From Sedimentisphaerales bacterium (GTDB taxonomy: Bacteria > Planctomycetota > Phycisphaerae > Sedimentisphaerales > SM23-30), in the NCBI GenBank assembly GCA_030634605.1, contig DAOWAK010000001.1:1-24259 (forward strand): DNA of 24,259 nt, written 5' to 3'. A program made the position numbers and the translations under genes. Of the stretch, positions 15,701 to 23,696 are shown piece by piece (within the stretch, counting starts at the first letter, position 1; every line of letters begins with the position of its first letter). Below the pieces are notes generated by a model, which was not told the DNA's origin, searched no databases, and saw only the letters and a list, made by a program, of their open reading frames with translations.

Positions 15701-17380
15701 ATGAAAGCTATATTACTTACCAGTCTGAGCGTTTGTTTTTTGCTAATAATTGTCGGATGCGGCTTAAATCCTGCTGAAAAGCAGTTAAACAGCTTCATTA
15801 ACGGTCATGTTGCCAAGGTAGATCCGCTGACGCGGGAGAAGAATCTGGCTTTCTGGGAAGCAATGACTACGGGTAGCAAGGATGCTTATCAACAGTTAAG
15901 TCAGCTAGAACTGCAGATCAGCAAGATTTACAGCAATTCGGATGATTTTGAATATCTTAAACAAACAAAAGCGTCCGGCGAGGTTTCTGATGAGATGCTG
16001 GCTCGGCAGCTTGAGCTTCTGTATCTGAGGTATCTGCCCAAGCAGATTGAAGCCGATCTGCTCGAAGAACTGGTTCAACTAAACACGGAAGTTACCGAAA
16101 CTTACAATACCTATCGGAGTTCCATCGACGGCAAGAAAGTTACTCAAACCGAAATTTACAAAATAATGACGACGTCGAAAGATTCTGTGCTGCGGGAAAA
16201 AGCCTGGCGGGCGTCCAAGGAAGTTGGCGACGTGGTTATTGTCGAGTTGATCAGGTTGGTTAAGTTGCGTAACCAGGCAGCTAAATCAGTCGGTTACGAC
16301 AGTTATCATACCATGACTTTGGCGACTACCGAGCAGGATGTTAAGGTGTTGGACAATATATTTGCCGAGCTGGACGAGTTGACTCGACAACCTTACGCAG
16401 AGCTCAAGGGGGAACTGGATAAGATTCTGGCGGCGAATTATGGTATAGGGGCGGAGCAGATGGAGCCGTGGCATTATCATGATCCGTTTTTTCAACGTGG
16501 GCCGCTGGTTTATGATTGTGATTTTGATGCATATTACAAGAAGGTTGATATCAACGAATTAGCGAAAGTTTATTACGCTGGTATTAATCTGCCGATTGAC
16601 GACATTCTGGCCCGGAGTGATTTGTATGATCGGCCGGGCAAGGACCCTCATGCCTTTTGCGAAGATATCGACCGTCACGGGGATGTTCGGGTTCTCTGCA
16701 ATCTGGACAACACTGAGCGGTGGATGGAAACCCATCTCCATGAGCTGGGTCATGCTGTTTACTTTAAATATCACGACAGCGATTTTCCTTATCTGCTGCG
16801 GGAGCCGGCGCACAACTTTACGACCGAAGCGGTGGCGATGTTTTTTGGCAGATTGAGTCGCAACGCCGCCTGGATGAAACCTATGCTGAATCTTTCCGAC
16901 GAAGAGGCGGTTCGGGTTCAGGCGGTGGCGGCGCGTTATTTACGCGATCAGGAGATTATTTTCGCGCGGTGGGCTATGGTGATGTATCATTTCGAGAAGC
17001 AGCTTTACGCCAATCCGGACCAGGACCTGAACAACCTGTGGTGGGAACTGGTGGAGAAGTACCAGATGGTTAAGCGTCCGCCAGGGCCGATTGACGCGGG
17101 GTGGGCATCGAAGCTGCACTTTACTTTTGCCCCGTGCTATTATCACAATTACATGCTGGGCGAGTTGCTGGCATCGCAACTGCACTATCATATAGTTCAC
17201 GAAGTGCTCGGTCAGGAATCTGACCGGGACATCAGTTTTATCGGTAAGCCGCGTATAGGCAAATATATGCGAGAAAAAGTTTTTGGTCCCGGTACGATTC
17301 GCTCCTGGAATGATATGATAACCCGTGCCACCGGCGAGCCGCTCACCGCCCGCTTTTTCGCTGCGCAATTTGTTGATTAG
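15701..17380 (+). CDS. M2/M3-like (gluzincin) zinc metallopeptidase lipoprotein
   Basis: The product is 559 residues. The N-terminus is a lipoprotein signal (LLIIVGC, Cys20), so the enzyme is exported and membrane-tethered. The zinc site is HELGH at 347-351, with the third ligand Glu376 in NFTTEAVAMFFG, 25 residues after the second His. This is the geometry of the angiotensin-converting-enzyme (M2) and oligoendopeptidase (M3) gluzincins. The mainly helical body, and phrases such as LREPAHNFTTEA and SKLHFTFAPCYYHNYMLGEL, fit the M2 side better. Such enzymes trim peptides or dipeptides in the periplasm. AAGGAATT precedes the ATG at 15701. The stop overlaps the Mrp stop: TTAG at 17377-17380 supplies TAG here and TAA on the other strand, leaving no room for a terminator. 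Confidence 0.88.
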   Translation: MKAILLTSLSVCFLLIIVGCGLNPAEKQLNSFINGHVAKVDPLTREKNLAFWEAMTTGSKDAYQQLSQLELQISKIYSNSDDFEYLKQTKASGEVSDEMLARQLELLYLRYLPKQIEADLLEELVQLNTEVTETYNTYRSSIDGKKVTQTEIYKIMTTSKDSVLREKAWRASKEVGDVVIVELIRLVKLRNQAAKSVGYDSYHTMTLATTEQDVKVLDNIFAELDELTRQPYAELKGELDKILAANYGIGAEQMEPWHYHDPFFQRGPLVYDCDFDAYYKKVDINELAKVYYAGINLPIDDILARSDLYDRPGKDPHAFCEDIDRHGDVRVLCNLDNTERWMETHLHELGHAVYFKYHDSDFPYLLREPAHNFTTEAVAMFFGRLSRNAAWMKPMLNLSDEEAVRVQAVAARYLRDQEIIFARWAMVMYHFEKQLYANPDQDLNNLWWELVEKYQMVKRPPGPIDAGWASKLHFTFAPCYYHNYMLGELLASQLHYHIVHEVLGQESDRDISFIGKPRIGKYMREKVFGPGTIRSWNDMITRATGEPLTARFFAAQFVD

Positions 17381-18252
17381 TCCGCCGGTGTATCGCAATC
17401 AATGACGGTTTTAAACGCATCTACAAAAGCTTTGTAGGTTTCGGGCTTTACCACATTTTTAAAAAAGGTTCCATCGTCCCCTGCGATAACGATATTGGGG
17501 TCAATCGGGATGCTGCCAAGAAAAGGAACGTTCATTTCCTGAGCCATTTTTTTACCGCCGCCGGTTTTAAAGATGTCCACTTGTTGACTGCAATGCGGGC
17601 AGACAAATCCACTCATGTTTTCCAGGACTCCCAAAACCGGCCAATTTACCTTATGACAGAAATTGATGCACTTTCGGACATCGTTGATAGCGATTTGCTG
17701 GGCAGTGGTAACGACAATCGCCCCGTCGGCATCCTTGAGCAGTTGGGCAATGGTCAACGGTTCATCGCCCGTTCCGGGGGGTGAATCGATAATCAGGTAG
17801 TCAAGCTCACCCCATTCAACATCCGTCAGAAATTGTTTGATGATATTATACTTCATGGGTCCGCGCCAGATAACCGGGTCATCACGATTTTTCAGAAGAA
17901 AGGCGATGGACATCACTTTGAAGCCGTCGAATATTTCAACCGGTAGGATGCCGTTTTCTGTTCTATGCAGGGCATGTCCTTCCATTCCGACCAACTGGGG
18001 AATACTGGGGCCATGGATATCAATATCAAGCAGGCCGACCCGTTTACCGGCTTCATGCAGAATCAAGGCAAGGTTGGCGGCTACGGTGCTTTTGCCCACG
18101 CCGCCTTTGCCGGAAAGAACGGCGATCTTGTGCTTAATTTGGCTGGTTCGCTTCAGTAAGGCAATTTGATCTTTTTCCTGCTGAAGCTGTTGTGGGATGG
18201 TCGTGCCCGAGGGGTTATCGGTCTGGTGGTTAACCGGTTTTGAAGTTGTCAC
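17377..18252 (-). CDS. Mrp/NBP35 (ApbC-type) iron-sulfur cluster carrier ATPase
   Basis: The product is 291 residues from the GTG at 18252, chosen because GGAG lies six bases before it; an upstream GTG at 18264 would add four residues. The deviant Walker A (SGKGGVGKST, about 47-56), the Walker B-like LIIDSPPGTGDEPL and the C-terminal CPHC (Cys218 and Cys221) are diagnostic of Mrp/NBP35. Dimers hold a bridging [4Fe-4S] cluster at the CPHC cysteines and pass it to apo-proteins. It lacks the N-terminal MIP18-like domain found in some Mrp proteins. It is the last gene of the minus-strand block, starting 73 bases after the flavoprotein stop. The Desulfovibrio ORP operon also contains an Mrp-type ATPase, which supports a shared task with the upstream MinD-like ATPases and NifX-like protein. 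Confidence 0.93.
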   Translation of the reverse strand: MTTSKPVNHQTDNPSGTTIPQQLQQEKDQIALLKRTSQIKHKIAVLSGKGGVGKSTVAANLALILHEAGKRVGLLDIDIHGPSIPQLVGMEGHALHRTENGILPVEIFDGFKVMSIAFLLKNRDDPVIWRGPMKYNIIKQFLTDVEWGELDYLIIDSPPGTGDEPLTIAQLLKDADGAIVVTTAQQIAINDVRKCINFCHKVNWPVLGVLENMSGFVCPHCSQQVDIFKTGGGKKMAQEMNVPFLGSIPIDPNIVIAGDDGTFFKNVVKPETYKAFVDAFKTVIDCDTPAD

Positions 18253-18325
18253 GAGAAACTCCACATTTTTAAAAAGTTATCGCTTTATTACCAGGGTCGC
18301 GGATTCAACTGCCGAGTTCAATATG

Positions 18326-18922
18326 TTATTTGGATAATTGCCAGGCCAATTGAGCCACTCGTTTTCCGAGGTTTTGGGCAGTTTCAAGTCCTATGGAATC
18401 ATTTTCGACGCCGTCTGGTCCGCCGCTCCATAATGTTGCGCCAAAATGAGCGGTATCTCGGCCATCGCTGACACAAATCATGTCTTGGCACATGCAGGCC
18501 GCCTGAACTCCCTGAATTGTCAATTCCTGCCCGCCATTGCGTACGCCGCCGACGGCCAGTACTCCTGCTACGCGATTGCGGAATATCCAATCGTTGCGAC
18601 GAAACATCACGCAGCGGTCCAGGAAGGCTTTGCATTGGGCAGTCATCGACCCAAAATATACCGGAGTACCAATTATCATTCCGGCTACATCTTTATCCGC
18701 CAAAGTTGAAATCAACGAAGGGAAATCATCCTTGATGCTGCAATTTAGCCCATCTTTACATTTTCCACAAGTAACGCAGGGGTGAATATCCAAGCCAGCC
18801 AACTCGATCAATTCGGTATCGATTGACTTATCGACTGTTTTGGCTGAGTCAAGGCAAGCGTTCAAAGCTTTATATGTTGATTGTCCTTTTCGAGGGCTGC
18901 AAGCGATTCCAAGAATTTTCAT
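18326..18922 (-). CDS. Iron-sulfur flavoprotein (Isf-like NADPH/FMN reductase family)
   Basis: The product is 198 residues with a flavodoxin-like fold. GIACSPRKGQSTYKAL is the FMN phosphate-binding loop and GTPVYFGSMTAQCKAFLDRC is the second flavin loop. Cys49, Cys52, Cys55 and Cys61 form a compact CX2CX2CX5C cluster (HPCVTCGKCKDGLNC), the signature of the archaeal/anaerobe Isf family, where it binds a [4Fe-4S] cluster beside FMN. Isf proteins are implicated in electron transfer and oxidative-stress defence; the partner here is unknown. The ATG lies three bases after the radical SAM stop, and AAAGG within the end of that gene serves as ribosome site, so the two are translationally coupled. 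Confidence 0.9.
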   Translation of the reverse strand: MKILGIACSPRKGQSTYKALNACLDSAKTVDKSIDTELIELAGLDIHPCVTCGKCKDGLNCSIKDDFPSLISTLADKDVAGMIIGTPVYFGSMTAQCKAFLDRCVMFRRNDWIFRNRVAGVLAVGGVRNGGQELTIQGVQAACMCQDMICVSDGRDTAHFGATLWSGGPDGVENDSIGLETAQNLGKRVAQLAWQLSK

Positions 18923-18925
18923 TGA

Positions 18926-19876
18926 TTAACCTTTCGTATCAATATTTGTTTTGGTTGAGGCCACTAATGTGTAAAAAAGCTTATTATTCTGTAGTTCGGC
19001 ATGGATTTCGCCTTGCTGGGATAAATCTTCCACGTATTTGACTACTTCGTTGCGATGCAGTCCCAAACCTTGAGCGATGTCTTCGATGGAACAGGGACGC
19101 CGCCTGAGCAGTTCTAAAACATCATCACGTTTAGCGGCAAAGGCATTTTGGGCATGAATCTGTTGGTAATCGGCAATAACCTCGGCCTTTTTATCCAGCT
19201 TTAAAGCTAATTTTTCCAGTTGATCTTTGGGTACCGGTAAAGCGGAACTTTCCGCAGGAGGTCGGGTAACGGTGTTTACCTGGACCCGATCCGGAGATAT
19301 TTTTTTTATGCAATCTGACAATTTATCGATTTCAAGGTCGGTAGTATTTACACCTCCAATCAAGAACACTTCCAGCCAATATTTTCCGGAATACTCCCGG
19401 CGAAATTCAACTAAACCATCGAGCATTTTATCAAAGGTTATTTCGGCACAGGGGCGGTTGATATATTGGAAATTCTGATTGCTGCCGGCATCCAATGAGG
19501 GGATGACGAGATCGGCTGATTTAATCGCCCTGCGAACCTCGGGTTGCCACAATAGTGAGCCGTTGGTTAATACAGCTACCGGAATTGTTGTCAGGTCCTT
19601 GATGGCAGCTATCAGTTCAGCAGTACGTGAATACAAGGTAGGCTCACCGGAACCTGAGAGGGTGATATAATCAGGCTGGGTGGACAACCGGTTTTTTAGT
19701 TCGTGGACCACCGCGGTAAGCGGCGTCCATTCTTTTTTTTGCGTGGTTTTGTTGGTGGTCCGCCCCAGTTGACAATAAATGCAATCGTAGGGACAGGTTT
19801 TAAACGGCACCAGATCGATTCCCAATGATCTGCCCAGCCGACGCGATGGCACAGGACCAAAAATGCAAGACGACAC
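18926..19876 (-). CDS. Radical SAM protein, COG0731-like, with C-terminal winged helix
   Basis: The product is 316 residues. The motif GPVPSRRLGRSLGIDLVPFK followed by CPYDCIYCQLG gives the [4Fe-4S]/SAM cysteines Cys28, Cys32 and Cys35 (CX3CX2C). LSGSGEPTLY is the family's SAM-binding GGE-like strand. Residues about 245-300 (LLRRRPCSIEDIAQGLGLHR) look like a winged helix-turn-helix. COG0731 proteins are a functionally open branch of radical SAM enzymes, and the substrate is unknown. The GTG start at 19876 is preceded by TAGGAG at six bases. The stop is three bases from the flavoprotein start. Position in the block suggests a modification or cofactor-related step, which is inference only. Confidence 0.9.
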   Translation of the reverse strand: MSSCIFGPVPSRRLGRSLGIDLVPFKTCPYDCIYCQLGRTTNKTTQKKEWTPLTAVVHELKNRLSTQPDYITLSGSGEPTLYSRTAELIAAIKDLTTIPVAVLTNGSLLWQPEVRRAIKSADLVIPSLDAGSNQNFQYINRPCAEITFDKMLDGLVEFRREYSGKYWLEVFLIGGVNTTDLEIDKLSDCIKKISPDRVQVNTVTRPPAESSALPVPKDQLEKLALKLDKKAEVIADYQQIHAQNAFAAKRDDVLELLRRRPCSIEDIAQGLGLHRNEVVKYVEDLSQQGEIHAELQNNKLFYTLVASTKTNIDTKG

Positions 19877-19958
19877 AACGTACTCCTATCAAAAAGCCTG
19901 ATTAAAGATTTTTAGTGCAACATGACGGCAGTTAAGTTTACACAGATGGCACTGGTGA

Positions 19959-20816
19959 TTACTGAGGGCATGGTTCAAATTCGATCTGCGTCCCAACTGA
20001 GCAGGAAAAACATTTATCAGGGAACGCCTCCCAAAGTTTTGCTGTTGCTTTGTCACCTGTACAATGAGCGGCTCCGATCTGCTGAACATTATGCACGCGA
20101 AAGGCATGGATTGTATGTTCAATCCTTTCCGGAGAAGCAGCCAGCAAATGCATTCCACCCAGCACCGCTAAAAAATCCATCTGCCCGGTCAGGTCTGCAA
20201 TATAATGCAGGGTATTAACGACGCCGGAGTGAGCGCACCCCAGAATAACTACCAAGCCTCGGGGAGTTTTGAAAAACAAGGCTTGATCATCCAGAATCGG
20301 GTCCGGCTCGGCTTTAAAAGCATCCTGAAAAAAAGGTCCGCCAACATCTTCATACTCAGACATTCTCCTAATCGGCCCTGTAGCTATATACCCAGGAAGA
20401 ACCTCGGTCGGCTTTCTGGTCAGGTTGATCCGATCATGGAATTGTGGCTGGGACAGGTGCAGACGGGTCAAAGCCGGCATACCAATATTTCGAATGGGTT
20501 TATCAAGGTGACAACTGTATCTGGGTTTTAGAGAGTCGGGATGCAAATAAATTTTCGCCTGGCTAGTCTCGTCAAGCAATTGCATTAATCCACCAGAATG
20601 ATCGTTGTGGCCATGGCTTAAGACAATCGCATCTGCTTTCGAAAGATCAATTCCCAACACTTTGGCATTTGCCTGAATGACACCGCTTCGTCCTGTATCA
20701 AAAAGAATGTTATAATTTTCATCCTCGATCCAGACCGCCCAGCCATGCTCGGCCAGCAGGGTTGGATGATTGCTGGTGTTATCCACCAGGATCGTGATTT
20801 TGATTTCCTTATCCAT
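19959..20816 (-). CDS. Metallo-beta-lactamase-fold hydrolase, COG1237-like
   Basis: The product is 285 residues. The di-metal motif is LSHGHNDHSGG (HxHxDH), with later ligands in LGCAHSGVVNTL and GGMHLL and a terminal HCTG. FDTGRSGVIQANAK and the CAHSG motif are typical of the COG1237 group. One archaeal member of that group makes 7,8-dihydropterin-6-methyl-4-(beta-D-ribofuranosyl)aminobenzene 5'-phosphate in methanopterin synthesis. Bacterial members are widespread and their substrates are mostly unknown, so I do not claim the methanopterin reaction here. The ATG is 16 bases after the thioesterase stop, in keeping with one operon. The stop is 82 bases before the radical SAM start. Confidence 0.9.
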   Translation of the reverse strand: MDKEIKITILVDNTSNHPTLLAEHGWAVWIEDENYNILFDTGRSGVIQANAKVLGIDLSKADAIVLSHGHNDHSGGLMQLLDETSQAKIYLHPDSLKPRYSCHLDKPIRNIGMPALTRLHLSQPQFHDRINLTRKPTEVLPGYIATGPIRRMSEYEDVGGPFFQDAFKAEPDPILDDQALFFKTPRGLVVILGCAHSGVVNTLHYIADLTGQMDFLAVLGGMHLLAASPERIEHTIHAFRVHNVQQIGAAHCTGDKATAKLWEAFPDKCFSCSVGTQIEFEPCPQ

Positions 20817-20832
20817 GGTTCACTTCAAAAGA

Positions 20833-21264
20833 TTAGTTCGGTTTTTCCATAAACTTTGCGATGGAGGTGGTTGTAATCCGGCCGGACTGGGAAATTTCTG
20901 CTTTTACTTCGAATATGGGCGGTGTGATGCGTGTTATCCAGGCCCGGACGTTGGCTATTTGGCTGACTATGACGGGATGGCGGAACTTGATGCGAAAATC
21001 AGCAGTAACGGCAACACAGCCCCGGGCAAATAAACAATTGGTCATGGCGCCGTCGAGAATGGCGGAGATGACCCCGCCGTGCAGCAGGTTAGGGTAGCCC
21101 TGGTAAGATTTATCGTAAATAAAATCGGCGGTTATTTCGTCATCGTCTGTCGCACGAAAATTCAAATGCAGCCCCTGTTCATTTGACAAAGAACAGACAA
21201 CGCAGTCGCGGTGCACCCGCGTACGAACATCGGCTAAGCTATGGCCGACAGCTTTAGTGATCAC
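20833..21264 (-). CDS. PaaI/4HBT hot-dog-fold thioesterase
   Basis: I start this gene at GTG 21264, giving 143 residues, the usual hot-dog thioesterase length. GGAGAG stands nine bases upstream, whereas the frame's earlier ATG at 21342 lies inside the NifX-like gene. The motif GYPNLLHGGVISAILDGAMT contains the HGG-x-Asp active-site region of the PaaI group. It probably cleaves an acyl-CoA or other thioester. The N-terminus has a CVVC pair (DCVVCSLSNEQG), common in this subfamily. Its first 11 bases overlap the end of the NifX-like gene, so the pair is translationally coupled. A thioesterase is not an obvious part of cofactor assembly, which makes its place here notable. Confidence 0.88.
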   Translation of the reverse strand: MITKAVGHSLADVRTRVHRDCVVCSLSNEQGLHLNFRATDDDEITADFIYDKSYQGYPNLLHGGVISAILDGAMTNCLFARGCVAVTADFRIKFRHPVIVSQIANVRAWITRITPPIFEVKAEISQSGRITTTSIAKFMEKPN

Positions 21265-21592
21265 AAATATTCTCTCCAGTTTCCAAGGTGCCCACCAGAT
21301 AAGCTTTGATGAGCTGTTCGGAGCTTTGCGCGGAAGCACCAATTACCACTTTGATATCGTTTTGGGCAAAAAGTTGCTGGGCCCGTTGCCCCATGCCGCC
21401 GGCGATTATCACATTGGCACCCAACTCATGCAGCCAGGCAGGCAGCACTCCCGGCTGATGCGCCGGGGGCTGGAGGGTTTGCGTATGGAGAACCTCACCG
21501 GTTTTTTCGTCAACGTCCACCAGCGTAAATTCCTGACAATGTCCAAAATGCATACTCAGTTTTCCATCTGCTAAAGGGATGGCTATTTTCAT
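21254..21592 (-). CDS. NifX/NifB-type (Orp-like) cofactor-binding protein
   Basis: The product is 112 residues, a single dinitrogenase iron-molybdenum cofactor biosynthesis domain. Diagnostic parts are MKIAIPLADGKLSMHFGHCQ at the start, VIIAGGMGQRAQQLF in the middle and GENICDH at the very end. Family members bind metal clusters, for example NifX with FeMo-co precursors and the Desulfovibrio orange protein with a Mo-Cu cluster. There is no other nif gene in this window, so nitrogen fixation is not implied. The ATG follows TTGGAG by eight bases. It lies 48 bases after the second MinD-like ATPase and overlaps the thioesterase gene. Confidence 0.92.
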   Translation of the reverse strand: MKIAIPLADGKLSMHFGHCQEFTLVDVDEKTGEVLHTQTLQPPAHQPGVLPAWLHELGANVIIAGGMGQRAQQLFAQNDIKVVIGASAQSSEQLIKAYLVGTLETGENICDH

Positions 21593-21640
21593 AAAATATT
21601 CTCCAAGTTTTTTTTACGTTTCACTCGTTTGGAATCACCA

Positions 21641-22534
21641 TTACTTTTTGAGGGCACGTTCAATTTCGGCCCAAAGTTTTCTGACGTCTTCGGCAACGCC
21701 ATTTTTGGAATATTCCACCACGGATAATTTTTTAATAAGAGCCCGGGTAACGGCGTCGTCATAGCGAATTTTTCCGGCGAGGTGGATTTTTCGTTTTCGG
21801 GTGAGTTGTTCGATAGCTGCGGTGATTTGGGGATTAATATCCCATTTGTTAATGCAAACCATGGTTTCAATACCGAAATGACTGGTTAGATCAGCTACCC
21901 GTTCCAAATCATGCTGCCCACTCAAAGTCGGCTCGGTTACCACCAGAACCATATCGGCGGCGGTAATCGAAGCAATCACCGGGCAACCGATACCCGGCGA
22001 GCCGTCGATAATGATAAGTTCGAGATTATTTTGTTGGGCTAATTTTCGTGCCTGATCGCGGACCAGTGTGACGAGTTTTCCGGAGTTTTCCTGAGCGACG
22101 CCTAATTTGGCGTGAATCATCGGACCGTGACGCGTCCGGGAACGAAACCATTGCCCGTTCATTGCCGGCTCGAAGGAAATTGCTCCGCCGGGACAAACGC
22201 GGACACAAACCCCGCAGCCGTCACAGGAGATCGGATCAATCTGATAAGTCACACTGACGACCTCGTCCAGGTCGGTGCCGCGTCGAATCGCTCCAAACCG
22301 ACAGGCGTTATAGCACAAGCCGCAACCAATGCAATGCTTTGTTATTATCTTTGCTTGTTTACCGCCGCTAAAGTTTTCGGTGTGTTCGATCTCCGGTTCG
22401 AGCACCAGGTGAAGATCGGCGGCATCGACATCGCAATCAGCCAGCACTTTATTTTCGGCTAAAGCGGCAAACGACGCCACGATGCTGGTCTTTCCGGTAC
22501 CACCTTTTCCGCTGACCACTACCAGTTCTTTCAT
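21641..22534 (-). CDS. MinD-like P-loop ATPase with inserted ferredoxin domain (second of pair)
   Basis: I start at ATG 22534 (297 residues), because AAAAGGAAA lies just upstream; a GTG at 22555 would overlap the preceding gene. Walker A is SGKGGTGKTS (about 8-17). The inserted 2[4Fe-4S] ferredoxin has cysteines 68, 71, 74, 78 and 104, 107, 110, 114 (CIGCGLCYNAC, CDGCGVCVRVC). LIIIDGSPGIGCPVIASI is the switch/Walker B region and CINKWDINP the base-binding motif. This COG1149 architecture occurs as tandem pairs in anaerobes, including DVU2103/DVU2104 of the Desulfovibrio ORP operon. It is thought to couple ATP hydrolysis with electron or cluster handling. The start lies 13 bases after the stop of the sister gene, from which it is clearly diverged. 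Confidence 0.94.
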   Translation of the reverse strand: MKELVVVSGKGGTGKTSIVASFAALAENKVLADCDVDAADLHLVLEPEIEHTENFSGGKQAKIITKHCIGCGLCYNACRFGAIRRGTDLDEVVSVTYQIDPISCDGCGVCVRVCPGGAISFEPAMNGQWFRSRTRHGPMIHAKLGVAQENSGKLVTLVRDQARKLAQQNNLELIIIDGSPGIGCPVIASITAADMVLVVTEPTLSGQHDLERVADLTSHFGIETMVCINKWDINPQITAAIEQLTRKRKIHLAGKIRYDDAVTRALIKKLSVVEYSKNGVAEDVRKLWAEIERALKK

Positions 22535-22547
22535 TGTGCGTTTCCTT

Positions 22548-23405
22548 TTAGCCACGGCTCACTATTGTCATACCCATAAGACGGTCGGCCAGATCGGAAA
22601 AAACCGATGCGTAATTATCCAAACATTCAGCGATTAATTCGCCCCTGGAATAGATTTCGGCGATGGCGCGATCGTTAGGGATTTCCAGGATAATGTCAAT
22701 TCCTTCTTTTTCGCAATACCGCTTTACCGCTGCATCACCGACATCGCAGCGATTGATGGCAACGGCAAAGGGGATTTTAAGCACCCGGACCATTTCGACG
22801 GCCAGTTTCAAATCATTAAGGCCAAAAGGTGTTGGTTCTGTTGCGAGAATAATATAATCAGCATCCTTAACCGCTTCGATAACCGAACAGGAGGTCCCCG
22901 GTGGGACATCGATAATGGTAACGTCAGTTTGGTTGGCGGATTGCTTAACCTTGCTGATTAGCGGTGGAACCATGACTTCGCCGATTCGCAATCTGCCCTG
23001 AGCAAAGTGGAATCCTTTGGCAGTGCCGGTTTCGACCAGGCCAACTTCCCGGGCTGATTCGGCAAGAGCAGCCTCGGGGCAAAACCGCAAACAACCGCCG
23101 CAGCCGTGACACATCTCCGGAAAAATCATAACCTTGCCTTTGATGCAAACAATTGCGCTATACTGACAGAATTCGGCACAGGTGCCGCAGCCGGTGCATT
23201 TTTCTTCATCGACCCTGGGAACGGTAACCGTTGCGGGTTTGGAAGTTTCCAATTCCGGTTTGACAAAAATGTGGCAGTTGGGTTCTTCCACATCACAATC
23301 CAACAGTTGCACCTGCCGACTCTGCCGGGAAAAAGCTAGAGCCAGATTCGTTGCAATAGTAGTTTTGCCAACTCCGCCTTTTCCACTGGCGATGGCGATT
23401 TTCAT
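22548..23405 (-). CDS. MinD-like P-loop ATPase with inserted ferredoxin domain (first of pair)
   Basis: The product is 285 residues. Walker A is GKGGVGKTT (8-16), followed by LLDCDVEEPN, the family's switch I. Two [4Fe-4S] motifs are inserted, with cysteines 70, 73, 76, 80 and 99, 102, 105, 109 (CTGCGTCAEFC, CHGCGGCLRFC). IIDVPPGTSCSVIEAV and AINRCDVGD complete the nucleotide site. Together with the next gene it forms the paired COG1149 ATPases that are a hallmark of the ORP-type operon. The ATG at 23405 is preceded by CAGGACGGG, a fair ribosome site. Upstream lie a possible operator palindrome (23460-23474) and a 176-bp mobile element that separates it from the DUF5320 gene. Confidence 0.95.
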   Translation of the reverse strand: MKIAIASGKGGVGKTTIATNLALAFSRQSRQVQLLDCDVEEPNCHIFVKPELETSKPATVTVPRVDEEKCTGCGTCAEFCQYSAIVCIKGKVMIFPEMCHGCGGCLRFCPEAALAESAREVGLVETGTAKGFHFAQGRLRIGEVMVPPLISKVKQSANQTDVTIIDVPPGTSCSVIEAVKDADYIILATEPTPFGLNDLKLAVEMVRVLKIPFAVAINRCDVGDAAVKRYCEKEGIDIILEIPNDRAIAEIYSRGELIAECLDNYASVFSDLADRLMGMTIVSRG

Positions 23406-23459
23406 ATATATACCCGTCCTGAATAAAAATACTATGCTGGGGTTTTTGTTATTGCTGAA

Positions 23460-23474
23460 ATAACCAGAGGTTAT
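23460..23474. promoter_or_regulatory. Candidate operator palindrome upstream of ATPase pair
   Basis: ATAACC-AGA-GGTTAT is a perfect 6-bp inverted repeat with a 3-base centre, about 55 bases before the first ATPase start. It has the size of a dimeric repressor site. No strong -35/-10 pair is visible next to it, so this is tentative. Confidence 0.3.
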
Positions 23475-23476
23475 AG

Positions 23477-23652
23477 GGAACCTCTAAAAAATCATTTTGG
23501 CTGCGAGCAGTTATTTTTTTGTCTGGTCGGCGTCGCGAAAAACCGGGAATATTTACTAATATGCCCGATTCTTCGCTCCTGGCCAGTCGAAAAAAGGCTT
23601 TCCAGCCGTCCGCCAGGACCGCTCTCGCTGCAAAAGCAATTATTAGAGGTAC
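23477..23652. mobile_element. Miniature inverted-repeat element (176 bp) with TATAG duplication
   Basis: The left end GGAACCTCTAAAAAATCATT and the right end (opposite strand) GGTACCTCTAATAATTGCTT match at 18 of the first 23 positions and continue into a shared CNGCGAG. TATAG flanks both sides exactly (23472-23476 and 23653-23657). There is no coding capacity. A hairpin CGGG-A-ATATT/AATAT-G-CCCG lies at 23544-23567. A short stem followed by T6 on the minus strand (23607-23590) may weakly terminate transcription. The element sits between the DUF5320 gene and the ATPases. Confidence 0.78.
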
Positions 23653-23659
23653 CTATAGT

Positions 23660-23691
23660 CGGCCCTGCCAGGCATTATGATACCCATTGGG
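23660..23691. repeat. REP-like palindromic repeat, copy 2
   Basis: These 32 bases are identical to 7401-7432. Here the second palindrome is extended to ATACCC-ATT-GGGTAT. It begins three bases after the mobile element's target duplication and ends five bases from the DUF5320 stop codon. Confidence 0.7.
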
Positions 23692-23696
23692 TATAC

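Noticed and set aside
15493..15777. 94-codon ORF from GTG at 15493
   Set aside because: It runs through the tRNA-Cys gene and into the peptidase gene in another frame, without a ribosome binding site.
21254..21592. Evidence for nitrogen fixation
   Set aside because: The NifX-type domain is shared by ORP and many non-nitrogenase proteins, and no nif structural or nifB gene is present.
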